Shown piece by piece: positions 36,360 to 46,949 of a stretch of 64,000 nucleotides of DNA. The notes under the pieces were generated by a model. That model saw only the letters and a program-made list of their open reading frames with translations. It was not told the DNA's origin and ran no database searches. A program made the position numbers and the translations under genes. The DNA comes from Rossellomorea vietnamensis NBRC 101237 (GTDB taxonomy: Bacteria; Bacillota; Bacilli; Bacillales; Bacillaceae_B), in NCBI RefSeq assembly GCF_001591825.1, contig NZ_BCVQ01000004.1, positions 62,001 through 126,000 on the forward strand. Direction: 5' to 3'. Position 1 is the first letter of the stretch. Every line of letters begins with the position of its first letter.

Positions 36360-37457
36360 TTATTCAATGATTTGAAGTTCTTTTGGGTAGTTGGTTAAAG
36401 TTATATGCCCGTCCTTTGTGATGAGGACGTCATCTTCAATCCTGACACCACCGATTTCCGGCACGTAAATACCGGGCTCTATTGTGTATGTCATGCCTTC
36501 TTTTAATATGCCATCATTTAAATGACTCATGGAAGGGAATTCATGGACGTTGATACCTAATCCATGCCCGATTCGATGTGGGAAGTAGTCACCGTATCCT
36601 GCATCTGTAATGATGTCACGTGCGACTTGATCCAGGTCGCCTATGCGATTACCCGGCTTGCTTGCTTCTAAGGAAGCGAGCTCCGCTTTTAAAACAGTGT
36701 TGTAGATTTCCTTCTGTTTATCAGACGCTGATTTATAAGCGAACGTACGGGTGATATCAGACGTATATCCATCCAGGACAACCCCTAGATCAAACAGGAC
36801 GAAATCTCCTGCTTTCAGTTTACGGTCTCCCGGATTACCATGTGGATCTCCAGCCTTCTCACCAAAGAGAACCATTGTAGAGAATGACATTTCACGGATT
36901 CCCTTTTTCTTTAATTCATATTCAATCTTAGCAAGGACTTCCATTTCAGTAATGCCTTCTTGAAGTGCGCTCACACCTACTTTTACCCCATAGTCAGCCA
37001 TTTCCGCTGCTCGGCGCATGATCGCGATCTCACCCTCATCCTTGACTAAACGCATTTCATTTAATTTGTCTTCAACGTTCACCACAAGTGGTGAATCGAA
37101 TATGTTTAAAAACGCCTGACTGCGTCCATAAGTGACTACCTCATTCTCAAAGGCTACTTTTTTGCCGGTGATTTTTCTTGCCTGAATGGCTTCCGCAATA
37201 AAGTCCCAGGGATTTTCGTGGTCTGAGTAGCCAATTACTTCGTTATCCCAACCGGCATCCTTCACCTGTCTCGCTTCCATTCCTGGAACCACTACAAAAG
37301 GTTCAGCATCCGGAAATACGAAGAGTCCCATTAATCTTTCATGTGGATCTGTGTGGAAATTTGTTAAGTAAAATACGTTTTCAGTTGAATTGATAAATGC
37401 TGCATCAATGTTCTCTTCTTTCAACCAATTTTTCACCATTTCTATGCGGTGTTTCAA
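36360..37457 (-). CDS. M24-family Xaa-Pro peptidase (YkvY/YqhT type)
   Basis: A 365-aa proline peptidase, with a creatinase/prolidase N-terminal domain and a pita-bread catalytic domain. Metal ligands are visible in FDLGVVLDGYTSDITRTF, HRIGHGLGINVHEFP, TIEPGIYVPEIGGVRIEDD. It cleaves Xaa-Pro dipeptides or N-terminal Xaa-Pro bonds. The likely start is TTG 37457, 7 bases after AAGGAGG; the upstream ATG at 37481 would put the site inside the gene. Confidence 0.9.
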   Translation of the reverse strand: MKHRIEMVKNWLKEENIDAAFINSTENVFYLTNFHTDPHERLMGLFVFPDAEPFVVVPGMEARQVKDAGWDNEVIGYSDHENPWDFIAEAIQARKITGKKVAFENEVVTYGRSQAFLNIFDSPLVVNVEDKLNEMRLVKDEGEIAIMRRAAEMADYGVKVGVSALQEGITEMEVLAKIEYELKKKGIREMSFSTMVLFGEKAGDPHGNPGDRKLKAGDFVLFDLGVVLDGYTSDITRTFAYKSASDKQKEIYNTVLKAELASLEASKPGNRIGDLDQVARDIITDAGYGDYFPHRIGHGLGINVHEFPSMSHLNDGILKEGMTYTIEPGIYVPEIGGVRIEDDVLITKDGHITLTNYPKELQIIE

Positions 37458-37636
37458 TGTGTATTCCTCCTTGAGTATCATGATGTTATGTAATCGTTTA
37501 ATGTGAGCATATCTATGCTAACATATTTCGAAGAAAGTTTGAAATGATTCTAGTGTGGGAAAGGTCTCGCCGGGTGAGTGTTTATGATGAGGCAGGCTTT
37601 TCCTACCTCTTGCCTATAAAGGATGGAGGGCGTTTG

Positions 37637-37645
37637 TGATATAAT
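37637..37645 (+). promoter_or_regulatory. Extended -10 promoter of the toxin mRNA
   Basis: TGA-TATAAT, with no clear -35 box, 65 bases upstream of the small toxin ORF. Confidence 0.6.
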
Positions 37646-37709
37646 CTGAGTATACAGTGAATGTAGGGTGGGAGTGGCCACTTCCTTATAGAAGGAGGTG
37701 GTGCTTATA

Positions 37710-37805
37710 GTGACAACGTATGAGGCGTTAACGCTAATGATTACCTTTGGCTCTTTAATTGTCTCCATCATTGCCATAGTTATTTCACATGACAAAAAGA
37801 AATAA
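37710..37805 (+). CDS. Holin-like small hydrophobic peptide, candidate type I toxin
   Basis: A 31-codon ORF starting GTG. The product (start VTTYEALTLMITFGSLIVSI, then IAIVISHDKKK) has one membrane helix and a lysine tail, the pattern of the Bacillus holin-like toxins (Hol-Tox; compare the TxpA/BsrG/BsrE group). AGAAGGAGGTGG lies upstream. In this group a convergent antisense RNA silences the toxin mRNA. An extended -10 promoter precedes it and a hairpin terminator follows at about 37895. Too short for ordinary gene calling. Isolated between two minus-strand genes. Confidence 0.82.
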   Translation: MTTYEALTLMITFGSLIVSIIAIVISHDKKK

Positions 37806-37894
37806 CCCCACCCTCATGAAGCGCCTAAACTTTGAAGGGTAGAGTTATATTCCTTTCTCTATTGGGCCACTGCTTTCCTTGCAGTTTGCTGTGT

Positions 37895-37937
37895 AGCAAG
37901 AGACATTGGTTGCCGCCAGTGTCTCTTGTTTTACTTT
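37895..37937. terminator. Terminator of the toxin mRNA (possible overlap region with an antisense RNA)
   Basis: CAAGAGACATTGG/CCAGTGTCTCTTG stem followed by TTTTA. On the opposite strand a TATACT box (37961-37956) lies just downstream, where the antisense RNA of such systems usually starts. Confidence 0.7.
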
Positions 37938-38032
37938 ATACTCTCCTTTTAAGATAGTATATTTTCTAACGGAAAGCAAGATATGGACGAGTAAAAAAAG
38001 AAGCTCAGAGAGGATTCCCTAAGCTATTCACT

Positions 38033-38476
38033 TTAATAAACGGTTTCGGTTCTTTTAGGTTTACGAACAAAGGCCATGATGCCGGCGATTAAGAATAAAA
38101 GTCCAGGAATGAACCCGAATCCTATTGTTCCAAGTCCGACCACAAGTGCGGCAAGGATAAACATGATACCGGATAGTACAGGCTTTTTATTTTTGACAAT
38201 GGTCATAACAGCAATGATACCAAGGATGGATGCAATGATTCCTAATATCACCAGATAAGAACCCATTGATTCAGCCGTTTCCATGATGGCACTCATATCC
38301 CCTGCAGTCATGCCTGATTCCTGCAAATTCGGGTCACTTTCCATTCCCTCTTCGATTTGGGACATCACTTCGGGGCTGTTCATGCCCATGTTCAGTACGA
38401 TTCCAATGATGGAAAATAATGCGGATAAGACAATTCCGATCACTCCCATAATGACTTCACCAGTACGCTTCACCAT
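38033..38476 (-). CDS. DUF4064 membrane protein
   Basis: A 147-aa protein with four membrane segments (about 9-29, 70-90, 98-116 and 118-138) and a periplasm-side Met/Glu-rich loop (MSQIEEGMESDPNLQESG). This is the DUF4064 architecture; function unknown. Good site AAGGAGAG. Confidence 0.82.
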   Translation of the reverse strand: MVKRTGEVIMGVIGIVLSALFSIIGIVLNMGMNSPEVMSQIEEGMESDPNLQESGMTAGDMSAIMETAESMGSYLVILGIIASILGIIAVMTIVKNKKPVLSGIMFILAALVVGLGTIGFGFIPGLLFLIAGIMAFVRKPKRTETVY

Positions 38477-38504
38477 TCTAATCTCTCCTTAATAGTTGAA
38501 TTCT

Positions 38505-38918
38505 CTATAGTATATTGTGTTTCTTGCTCATATAGGCCTCCAGGATGGATTGATCCTCAGGAAAGCCCAGGGGCAGATCTTTTAACTCTTGGAGAGAGAT
38601 CCATTCGATTCTATGTATTAATTGATCGGGATCTTGAAGCGTGGCTACTCCTCCAAGAAGTTGGACTTCATAATAGTGAATGGTAGTGGAAATCTTGCCT
38701 TCACACCCCCACTTGGTATAAAGGTGTTTTCCTACATCCACCCTATAGCCGGTCTCTTCCCAAACTTCCCGCTTACAACACTCCCTGAGGGTTTCCCCTT
38801 TTTCAAGACCACCAGAAGGGACCGACCATCGTTTCTCTTCCTCTTCTTTTCCCTGTAAAACCATTAATAAACGCCCTTCATTCATACAAAGGGCAGATGC
38901 CCCTTTCCATTCGTTCAT
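38505..38918 (-). CDS. NUDIX hydrolase
   Basis: A 137-aa NUDIX protein. The box GGLEKGETLRECCKREVWEETGYR fits Gx5Ex7REUxEExGU. It hydrolyses a nucleoside diphosphate linked to another group; substrate unknown. Site GAGGTG before the ATG. Confidence 0.9.
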   Translation of the reverse strand: MNEWKGASALCMNEGRLLMVLQGKEEEEKRWSVPSGGLEKGETLRECCKREVWEETGYRVDVGKHLYTKWGCEGKISTTIHYYEVQLLGGVATLQDPDQLIHRIEWISLQELKDLPLGFPEDQSILEAYMSKKHNIL

Positions 38919-39091
38919 TCATTCACCTCACTTCTGATTGAATCTCCTTAATTCATATTCGCCCTATTGACAAAATTCTCCTTTATCAGGATAAAATTCT
39001 TTATTTTCAGACTTCAACCTGTTCCGTTTCATCCCTTTATTAATTTAGCCATTACTGGTTCGTTCAATGGGATATGTTAGTAGTTAGAAAT

Positions 39092-39136
39092 ACAAAAAAA
39101 GGGCTGGCTTCATCCCATTGAAGCCAGCCTTTTAAC
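39092..39136. terminator. Orphan terminator hairpin
   Basis: AAAAAGGGCTGGCTTCA / TGAAGCCAGCCTTTT, 13-bp perfect core, loop TCCCAT, T/A runs on both sides. About 230 bases from glpD's own terminator and 170 bases upstream of the NUDIX gene. Confidence 0.8.
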
Positions 39137-39324
39137 GAGGAGTCGTGTCAATTTCTATTCTTACTCTACCGTAACGACCCCGCTCCCTCAACTTCCCTCT
39201 GCACGGATCTAAAGTTCTCTCAATAAATGAAATGCACGGTTTAGGCGGTTTCAGCTTCATTTCATATATTTATATAATTGTAAGCATAATTCATTATGCA
39301 TGTTTTGATGAAAGTGAATGAATG

Positions 39325-39362
39325 ACTAAAAAAAACGGCAGAAATTTTTTTCTGCCGTTTAT
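39325..39362 (-). terminator. Terminator of glpD
   Basis: AAACGGCAGAAA/TTTCTGCCGTTT perfect stem followed by TTTTTTAGT on the minus strand, directly after the stop. Confidence 0.92.
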
Positions 39363-39366
39363 AACC

Positions 39367-41031
39367 TTATGACTGCAAATCTACTGGAACTACTGCATTT
39401 TTTAATTCCTCGTTTAAATCAGCAGTGTATTTGTCCTTCTGTTCAGAAGTCCAATTCAACAATTTGGACATCATCTCAATGACTGGTTCCTTCCACTTCT
39501 CTACCCACTCACGGTCAAAGAACAATGCGCCTGTCCGTCGAATGAAGAAATCCACGGGTGTCGCAGCCATCTCTTCCTGAATCGCATAAATCAGCTGGGC
39601 GTACAAGTAAGGAGGGACGGACCTTTCATCCGTTGATCCACTGTAGGCATGAGCTAGCTTGAATAGCTGATCCACATTAGAACCGTACATTCCTGCGAGC
39701 TTCCTGCCCTCGGCCTCTGATAAACCATACTGAAGGGCTTCCCCTGCCTTTTGGTCAATGAAGGATTGGAAATTCTTCGAGCCCCCTACATGACCGCCGG
39801 ATATCGGCATATGCTTCGTCGCAGAAGCAGGGAATTTCTGTTTTCTCTCTTCTTTTAGCCGTTTAGAAACAAGATCGACAACATGTTCCCCCATTTTACG
39901 GTACCCTGTCAGCTTACCGCCTGCAATGGTGATCAGTCCGCTTTCCGCTTCCCACACTTCATCTTTACGCGAAATCTCAGAAGGGTCCTTTCCTTTTTCG
40001 AATATCAGTGGGCGCACCCCTGCCCAGCTGGATTCCACATCCTCTTTCCCCACTGACACATCGGGGAACATGAAGTGAATCGCATTCAGGATATAATCCC
40101 TGTCTTCTGATGTCATATGAGGAGATGCTTTTTCAGAGTCAAAGAATGTATCCGTAGTCCCTACATACGCTTTCCCATCACGAGGAATCGCAAATACCAT
40201 ACGTCCATCCGGTGTATCAAAATAGACAGCCTGTTGGAGAGGGAATTTGCTTTGATCGATGACAAGGTGGACTCCCTTGGTCAGGCGGAGTTGTTTATTA
40301 TTCGTACTGTAATCCTTGCCACGGACATCATCGACCCAGGGACCGGCAGCGTTGACGATTTTTGATCCGCGAATGTCGATCGTTTCCCCTGATACCAGGT
40401 CTTCTGCTTCTATCCCGACAACTTTCTTGTTGTCATACAGGAATCTTTGGGATTTCATGTAGTTAAGAACCGTTGCCCCATGTGCAACTGCTTCCTTCAT
40501 GACTTCAATGGTTAAACGGGCATCGTCAGTACGATATTCTACATAATAACCTCCGCCCTTCAACCCATCCTTTTTGACGAGTGGCTCTTTCGTCAATGTT
40601 TCTGATACCGACAGCATGGATCGTCTTTCACTTCTTTTGACACCCGCAAGATAGTCATAGACCTTCAAGCCGATCGATGTGCTGAATTTACCGAATGTTC
40701 CTCCTTTATGAAGGGGTAACAGCATCCATTCAGGAGTAGTGACATGTGGCCCGTTTTCATATACGATTTCGCGTTCTTTTCCCACTTCAGCCACCATTTT
40801 GACTTCGAATTGTTTTAAGTAACGAAGTCCGCCGTGAACCAATTTTGTGGAACGGCTGGATGTACCTGCGGCAAAATCCTGCATTTCCACAAGGGCGACT
40901 TTCATTCCACGCTTGGATGCATCAAGGGCAATCCCTGCACCTGTAATACCTCCCCCGATTACAATCAGGTCGAAATGATTGGATGACAGTGTATGTTTTA
41001 CTTCTTCTCGTGCAGTACTAGAAAATGTCAT
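39367..41031 (-). CDS. glpD: Aerobic glycerol-3-phosphate dehydrogenase GlpD
   Basis: A 554-aa FAD enzyme, membrane-associated, oxidising glycerol-3-phosphate to dihydroxyacetone phosphate and passing electrons to the quinone pool. The FAD site [41 protein letters not shown] and [12 protein letters not shown] are present; length matches B. subtilis GlpD (555 aa). Preceded by an attenuator-type leader. A 12-base repeat copy lies inside at 39613-39624, coding for RSVP in the C-terminal domain. Confidence 0.96.
   Translation of the reverse strand: MTFSSTAREEVKHTLSSNHFDLIVIGGGITGAGIALDASKRGMKVALVEMQDFAAGTSSRSTKLVHGGLRYLKQFEVKMVAEVGKEREIVYENGPHVTTPEWMLLPLHKGGTFGKFSTSIGLKVYDYLAGVKRSERRSMLSVSETLTKEPLVKKDGLKGGGYYVEYRTDDARLTIEVMKEAVAHGATVLNYMKSQRFLYDNKKVVGIEAEDLVSGETIDIRGSKIVNAAGPWVDDVRGKDYSTNNKQLRLTKGVHLVIDQSKFPLQQAVYFDTPDGRMVFAIPRDGKAYVGTTDTFFDSEKASPHMTSEDRDYILNAIHFMFPDVSVGKEDVESSWAGVRPLIFEKGKDPSEISRKDEVWEAESGLITIAGGKLTGYRKMGEHVVDLVSKRLKEERKQKFPASATKHMPISGGHVGGSKNFQSFIDQKAGEALQYGLSEAEGRKLAGMYGSNVDQLFKLAHAYSGSTDERSVPPYLYAQLIYAIQEEMAATPVDFFIRRTGALFFDREWVEKWKEPVIEMMSKLLNWTSEQKDKYTADLNEELKNAVVPVDLQS
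39613..39624. repeat. Single 12-base repeat word inside glpD
   Basis: Exact AGGGACGGACCT on the plus strand, in frame as AGG TCC GTC CCT on the coding strand. Confidence 0.95.
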
Positions 41032-41093
41032 AGTTGGTTCCTCCTAAGAATTAAAGAAATGATTTCTGCTCTTACTCTACTGTTTAACCATAA

Positions 41094-41154
41094 AAAAAGA
41101 GACCGAAACTAACATCATGGCCTAAATGTGCCATAATGCGAGTTTGGTCTCTCT
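41094..41154 (-). promoter_or_regulatory. glpD leader attenuator (GlpP antitermination target)
   Basis: On the minus strand GAGAGACCAAACTCGCATTATGGC ... pairs imperfectly with GCCATGATGTTAGTTTCGGTCTC and is followed by seven T, about 60 bases before the glpD start. A terminator placed in the leader, with the B. subtilis glpD precedent, indicates control by GlpP plus glycerol-3-phosphate. Confidence 0.82.
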
Positions 41155-41204
41155 TGGTCTCTAACCGTTTTATTAACTTGGGTTCATTATATCATAAGTT
41201 GTTA

Positions 41205-42713
<1,509 letters not shown>

Positions 42714-43544
42714 TTAATTTTCAGTAGATAATTGATGTACTTTTTTAGCTAAACTGGTCTTTCTGTCACTTGCGTAGGCAAGTCCAAGCACGGCTAGAAG
42801 AATCACAAGAACCACCCAGAAGCTTGTCGTGACTTGTCCAATGAAAACCGCTTTATAAAAGACGCCTCCAAAAGATCCCCCTAATACCGGTCCTACTACA
42901 GGAACCCATGAATATCCCCAGTTGGATGGTCCCTTTCCGGGAATCGGAAGGATGAAGTGAGCGATACGCGGTCCAAGATCACGAGCCGGGTTAATCGCAT
43001 ATCCTGTTGTACCGCCAAGTGATATACCGATCGCAATGATCAGGAATCCGACGATAAATGGATTTAATCCGTCTGTAAAGGTATTCGCCCCTATGGATAA
43101 TAATCCTACTACTAATACAAAAGTTCCAATGATTTCACTCAGTAAATTTGAAAAATAATGCGGAATGGCTGGACCTGTAGCAAAAACTCCTAATTTCACG
43201 CCTGGGTCCTTGGTTGCGTGCCAATGGGGTAAAAAGTGTAAATATGTGATGGTTGCCCCGATGATTGCCCCGATCATTTGTGCGAGGATATACTCAGGTA
43301 CATCTCTCCATGGGAAATCACCATTGAACGCCAGTCCCAATGTGACGGCAGGATTTAAATGTGCACCACTAAACTGCCCTACGGCGTATACACTCATGGC
43401 AACACCCAATCCCCATCCAAATGTAATGACGATCCAACCGGCGTTATACGCAAATGATTTCTTCAAGTTCACATTGGCGCAAACCCCGGCACCGAAAATA
43501 ATGAGCAATGCTGTACCTACCACTTCTCCTATAAATGCATTCAT
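42714..43544 (-). CDS. glpF: Glycerol uptake facilitator GlpF
   Basis: A 276-aa aquaglyceroporin with six membrane helices and the two NPA motifs, GAHLNPAVTLG and GYAINPARDLGPR (the Asp after NPAR is typical of glycerol channels). First structural gene of glpFK, behind an attenuator leader. Confidence 0.96.
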   Translation of the reverse strand: MNAFIGEVVGTALLIIFGAGVCANVNLKKSFAYNAGWIVITFGWGLGVAMSVYAVGQFSGAHLNPAVTLGLAFNGDFPWRDVPEYILAQMIGAIIGATITYLHFLPHWHATKDPGVKLGVFATGPAIPHYFSNLLSEIIGTFVLVVGLLSIGANTFTDGLNPFIVGFLIIAIGISLGGTTGYAINPARDLGPRIAHFILPIPGKGPSNWGYSWVPVVGPVLGGSFGGVFYKAVFIGQVTTSFWVVLVILLAVLGLAYASDRKTSLAKKVHQLSTEN

Positions 43545-43875
43545 GCATCATCCCTCATTTCAATTAGATTTTGCTCTGAATCACGATGAGCCGACATCAT
43601 CAATTGCTTTCCATACACGAAGAGCTTGCACTACCATCGATTTTCGTGCTTGTACGGGGCTTTTTAGCTCGTTTACCCTATAAATGCTTATGATAATCCT
43701 ACCAGTCACTCACCATGTCATCAGAGCCCGTTGAATCAAAAATAAAGAGACTCACGGAATATGCCCATAAATTGCAGGCACTTCACGTGAGTCTCTTCAT
43801 CTCTTTCACAACGTATTAACTTGTCATTCATATTACTCCACTATGAAAGCGGTGTCAATGGGTTTTCATGATTTT
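43545..43875. other. Leader and promoter region of glpFK
   Basis: 331 bases between glpP and glpF, containing the attenuator at 43741-43796 and no ORF. Confidence 0.6.
43741..43796 (-). promoter_or_regulatory. glpF leader attenuator (GlpP antitermination target)
   Basis: GAAGAGACTCACGTGAAG(TGCCTGC) pairs with (GGGCATA)TTCCGTGAGTCTCTTT on the minus strand and ends in TTTATTTTTG. It shares the GAGAC-type stem base with the glpD leader, as expected for two targets of the same antiterminator. Confidence 0.82.
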
Positions 43876-44433
43876 TTATCTGTCAAAATGTTTCCATAGG
43901 ACTCGATCAGAGGTTGTAATAGCCGTCGCTCCTGCCTCAAGTGCCGCTTCCACTTCTTCCACTGTATCAATGAGCCCGCCGGCGAAGATGGGCTTACCTG
44001 TCTTGGTACCTATTTCCTTAATGATTTTCGGAACCACACCTGGAAGGACCTCAATGAAATCCGGATCCGTCTTTTGGATTAATTCAATACTGCGGTTCAT
44101 GGCGCTCGAATCTATGACAAACATTCGCTGGGTGGCATAAACGCCCTTTTGCCTTGCCTTTTTTATGACGTTTCCCTTAGTGGATATGATCCCGTATGGT
44201 TTTATTTCCTGACAGACATATTCTGCTGCATATTCATCACTGGATAAACCATGAATGAGATCCAGATGCAAAAACATCTTCCGATTTTCGTTCCGGGCAT
44301 ATTCAAAAACACTTTTCAGCATCCCGACATGAAGGTCGAGGAACACCCCGTACTGGAAAGAGGTTTCGAGCATTTTATCAAAGTCCTTCATGGACCTTAT
44401 GGCAGGTAATATGTTTTGACCTTCAAAACTCAA
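43876..44433 (-). CDS. glpP: Glycerol-3-phosphate-responsive antiterminator GlpP
   Basis: A 185-aa RNA-binding antiterminator with a TIM-barrel-like fold (FLHLDLIHGLSSDEYAAEY, IISTKGNVIKKARQKG, FIEVLPGVVPKIIKEI, PIFAGGLIDTVEEVEAALEAGATAITTS). With glycerol-3-phosphate it binds the glpF and glpD leaders and prevents termination. The start is TTG 44433, 9 bases after AAGGAGTG. Upstream of glpFK on the same strand, as in B. subtilis. Confidence 0.95.
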   Translation of the reverse strand: MSFEGQNILPAIRSMKDFDKMLETSFQYGVFLDLHVGMLKSVFEYARNENRKMFLHLDLIHGLSSDEYAAEYVCQEIKPYGIISTKGNVIKKARQKGVYATQRMFVIDSSAMNRSIELIQKTDPDFIEVLPGVVPKIIKEIGTKTGKPIFAGGLIDTVEEVEAALEAGATAITTSDRVLWKHFDR

Positions 44434-44542
44434 TGTCTTTCACTCCTTAATAGGTATATACATGTTTTTCTCAAGGAGAAATTATATCATAGTTGTTGAT
44501 TCCTTTATTCGTTACTCTGTCCTTCTTTCCGTTTGTATTTAA

Positions 44543-45784
44543 TTATATCGCCCAATTCCCGTTACGGAAAATGGCAATTTTTCTACCATCGCGGCAAACC
44601 CCGTCAATATTCATCGTGGCAGAACCGATCATGAAGTCTTCATGCACGACACTCTCATTGAGACCCTTTTCTTCCCGTGCCTCGTCAGATAATATGTTTC
44701 CATCTTTCATACAAGTCGGGTATGAGGAACCGATTGCTAAATGATTGGATGCATTTTCATCAAATAGTGTATTAAAGAATAAGACACCGGAGTCTGAGAT
44801 GGGTGAATGGTGAGGGACAAGCGCCACCTCTCCCAGATAAGCTGCTCCTTCATCGGTTTCGATTAATTTACGCAGTATTTCTTCTCCTTCTTCAGCGGAG
44901 ACTTCCTTAATTTCTCCGTCAACGAATGTGAGATTGAATCCGTTTATCACATTTCCATTGTAAGCAAGTGGCTTGGTACTTGTAACGGTCCCATTCACTC
45001 CTGTTTTCACAGGAACTGTATATACCTCTTCTGTCGGCATATTGGCAATGAAGTTGGTTCCCTGTGGGGTCTTGCTTGCGCCAGTAAGCCATATATGGTC
45101 TTCATGCAGTTCAATGGAAAGGTCCGTCCCTATCGCGCTGTAGTGGAGGCTTTCTAGATTGAGTGCGTTAAGTTGGGTGGCTTTATCGGTTAAGGTTTGG
45201 ATATGAGATTTCCATGAAGAAACAGGATCTGGTTGATCGATGCGGACCGAAGTGAAAATCCGTTCCCACAGACTGGCGACTCTTTCTGATGGTGGGAGTT
45301 CAGGGAACACTTTATCCGCCCATTTCTGTGAGGGAATGGCGACGATGGACCAGCTGATTTCATCCTTTTCAATCGCTTCATAGAATCGATCAAGTGCATC
45401 CCCACTCGCTTTCTCGTAATTGAGGATCCTGTCAGGATCGATACCTTTCAGAAGGTCCGGGTCATTGGCTTCTATTTGCAGGAACGCTCCTTTTAGATCC
45501 ACTACCCATTCATGAGCAGCAGCGAGCCAGCTCGGATATTCATGGAACACATCATGGGGTGCAGATTCATAATGCATTCTCATAATTTCTTCATCGTACC
45601 ATTGAACATGTACAATTCTTGCGCCAGCAAGATAGGCTTCTTTTACCACAAGGCGAACAAAGTCTTCTGTTCCGAGCGGTGCCGAGATCCACAACGGTTG
45701 ATCTTCTTGTACGTTCACCCCTACCTTAACCGCCAGCTCTGCGTATTGTTTAACTTTTTCTTGAAAATCTTTATGTATAGTCAT
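44543..45784 (-). CDS. M29-family aminopeptidase (AmpS/PepS type)
   Basis: A 413-aa metallo-aminopeptidase that trims N-terminal residues from peptides in the cytosol. Family signatures: GTEDFVRLVVKEAYLAGA, PTEEVYTVPVKTGVNGTV, GAAYLGEVALVPHHSPIS, FNTLFDENASNHLAIGSSYP and HEDFMIGSATMNIDG. It is 12 bases downstream of the HIT gene, so co-transcribed. A repeat word lies inside at 45120-45131. Confidence 0.92.
   Translation of the reverse strand: MTIHKDFQEKVKQYAELAVKVGVNVQEDQPLWISAPLGTEDFVRLVVKEAYLAGARIVHVQWYDEEIMRMHYESAPHDVFHEYPSWLAAAHEWVVDLKGAFLQIEANDPDLLKGIDPDRILNYEKASGDALDRFYEAIEKDEISWSIVAIPSQKWADKVFPELPPSERVASLWERIFTSVRIDQPDPVSSWKSHIQTLTDKATQLNALNLESLHYSAIGTDLSIELHEDHIWLTGASKTPQGTNFIANMPTEEVYTVPVKTGVNGTVTSTKPLAYNGNVINGFNLTFVDGEIKEVSAEEGEEILRKLIETDEGAAYLGEVALVPHHSPISDSGVLFFNTLFDENASNHLAIGSSYPTCMKDGNILSDEAREEKGLNESVVHEDFMIGSATMNIDGVCRDGRKIAIFRNGNWAI
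45120..45131. repeat. Single 12-base repeat word inside the M29 aminopeptidase gene
   Basis: Exact AGGTCCGTCCCT, without the outer G/C pair; encodes GTDL on the coding strand. Confidence 0.95.
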
Positions 45785-45795
45785 ATTGAATTCTC

Positions 45796-46227
45796 CTATT
45801 CTAGTAATCTAGTGATGAAGTTCTTCATCTTTTCGTGAGTTTCCTCCAACGATTCGTTGGGTTCTTCTACCCGGGTATGTCCATAAAACATGGCACCAAA
45901 TTGATCTGCTTCTTCATTACGGGGAATGACATGCATGTGGTAATGGGTCAACTCACTGTAAATTCCCCCATTTTGACAAATTGTCACGCCTTTCGGTTCA
46001 TATAATGCATGGATGGCACGTGCAACCAACTGTGAGGCCCTCATAACGGAGAGACTTTCCTCTTCATCCAGTTCTGTCACTTCCGCTTTATGTTTCTTTG
46101 GCAGGATCAGTGCATGACCTGCATGGTGGGGAACATGATCCAGTATGCAGGTGACAAATTCATTCTCATATATGACATGTAGGTTCTCTTCTTGATTTGA
46201 AAGTCGGCAACCAAGACAGTTTTCCAT
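45796..46227 (-). CDS. HIT-family nucleotide-binding protein
   Basis: A 143-aa histidine-triad protein; the triad is in SELTHYHMHVIPR. HIT proteins hydrolyse dinucleotides or aminoacyl-AMP. An N-terminal CxxC (ENCLGCRL) resembles zinc-binding HIT proteins. First gene of a pair with the M29 aminopeptidase. Confidence 0.92.
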   Translation of the reverse strand: MENCLGCRLSNQEENLHVIYENEFVTCILDHVPHHAGHALILPKKHKAEVTELDEEESLSVMRASQLVARAIHALYEPKGVTICQNGGIYSELTHYHMHVIPRNEEADQFGAMFYGHTRVEEPNESLEETHEKMKNFITRLLE

Positions 46228-46352
46228 TCGAATTCCTCCAATGAACAGTGGATTAAAAAGGTTTTTTTAAAAATATGTCGAACATTGTATAGGTGCAATC
46301 ACAACATTTCTCCTATCATCATATCACGTAAAGGAAGGGATATCAGAAAATA

Positions 46353-46859
46353 ATGGAAATTACATTACTTAATGAAACACATGCGGAAGATTATTGGAAC
46401 CTTAGGTTAGAGATGCTGAAGCAGAGTCCTACAAGCTTTGGCAGCAGCTATGAAGAGGCACTTGAACGCCAAAATCCAGTTGAACTGACAAAAAAGAGGC
46501 TTTCAAGCGAAGAAAGTTTCACCTTTGGCTGCTTTGTTGAAGAAAAACTGTCAGGGGCAGTCACGATGGTACGGGAATCGGCATTGAAAATGAACCATAA
46601 AGCTTCCATTTTTGCTATGTATGTCACGCCGGCACATAGGGGGCAGGGATTGGCAAGACGACTTCTGGAAGCGGCCATAAACCTTGCAAAGGAAACAGAA
46701 GGTATTGAACAGTTGATGATCACAGTCGTCACCACCAATGAAACAGCAAAAGGACTTTATCTTTCTTGTGGTTTTAAACCATATGGTACTGAAAAGAGAG
46801 CATTGAAATATAATGAGGAGTACTACGATGAAGAGTTGATGGTTATGTTTTTATCGTGA
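46353..46859 (+). CDS. GNAT-family N-acetyltransferase
   Basis: A 168-aa acetyltransferase; the acetyl-CoA site is IFAMYVTPAHRGQGLARRLLEAAI, followed by VVTTNETAKGLYLSCGFKPYG. Substrate unknown. Divergent from the HIT gene. Confidence 0.9.
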   Translation: MEITLLNETHAEDYWNLRLEMLKQSPTSFGSSYEEALERQNPVELTKKRLSSEESFTFGCFVEEKLSGAVTMVRESALKMNHKASIFAMYVTPAHRGQGLARRLLEAAINLAKETEGIEQLMITVVTTNETAKGLYLSCGFKPYGTEKRALKYNEEYYDEELMVMFLS

Positions 46860-46910
46860 TCCTTTAATTGAGAATATGGATGGTGCAACAAATCATTTTT
46901 TTTACCATTT

Positions 46911-46948
46911 AAAAACGGTGGGTCTCAAAAAAAGAGATTCACCGTTTT
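46911..46948. terminator. Bidirectional terminator
   Basis: AAAAACGGTGgGTCTC / GAGAtTCACCGTTTTTT hairpin with an A-rich loop, between converging genes. Confidence 0.85.
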
Positions 46949-46949
46949 T

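Larger units (their letters stand above)
38919..39366. other. Gene-free stretch with an orphan terminator hairpin
   Basis: 448 bases with no credible ORF on either strand. A strong hairpin at 39092-39136 belongs to no recognised gene and may end a short untranslated RNA; the glpD terminator lies at 39325-39362. Confidence 0.5.

Noticed and set aside
37550-37795. 81-codon minus-strand frame opposite the toxin
   Set aside because: No start context or family similarity; explained as a shadow of the toxin locus.
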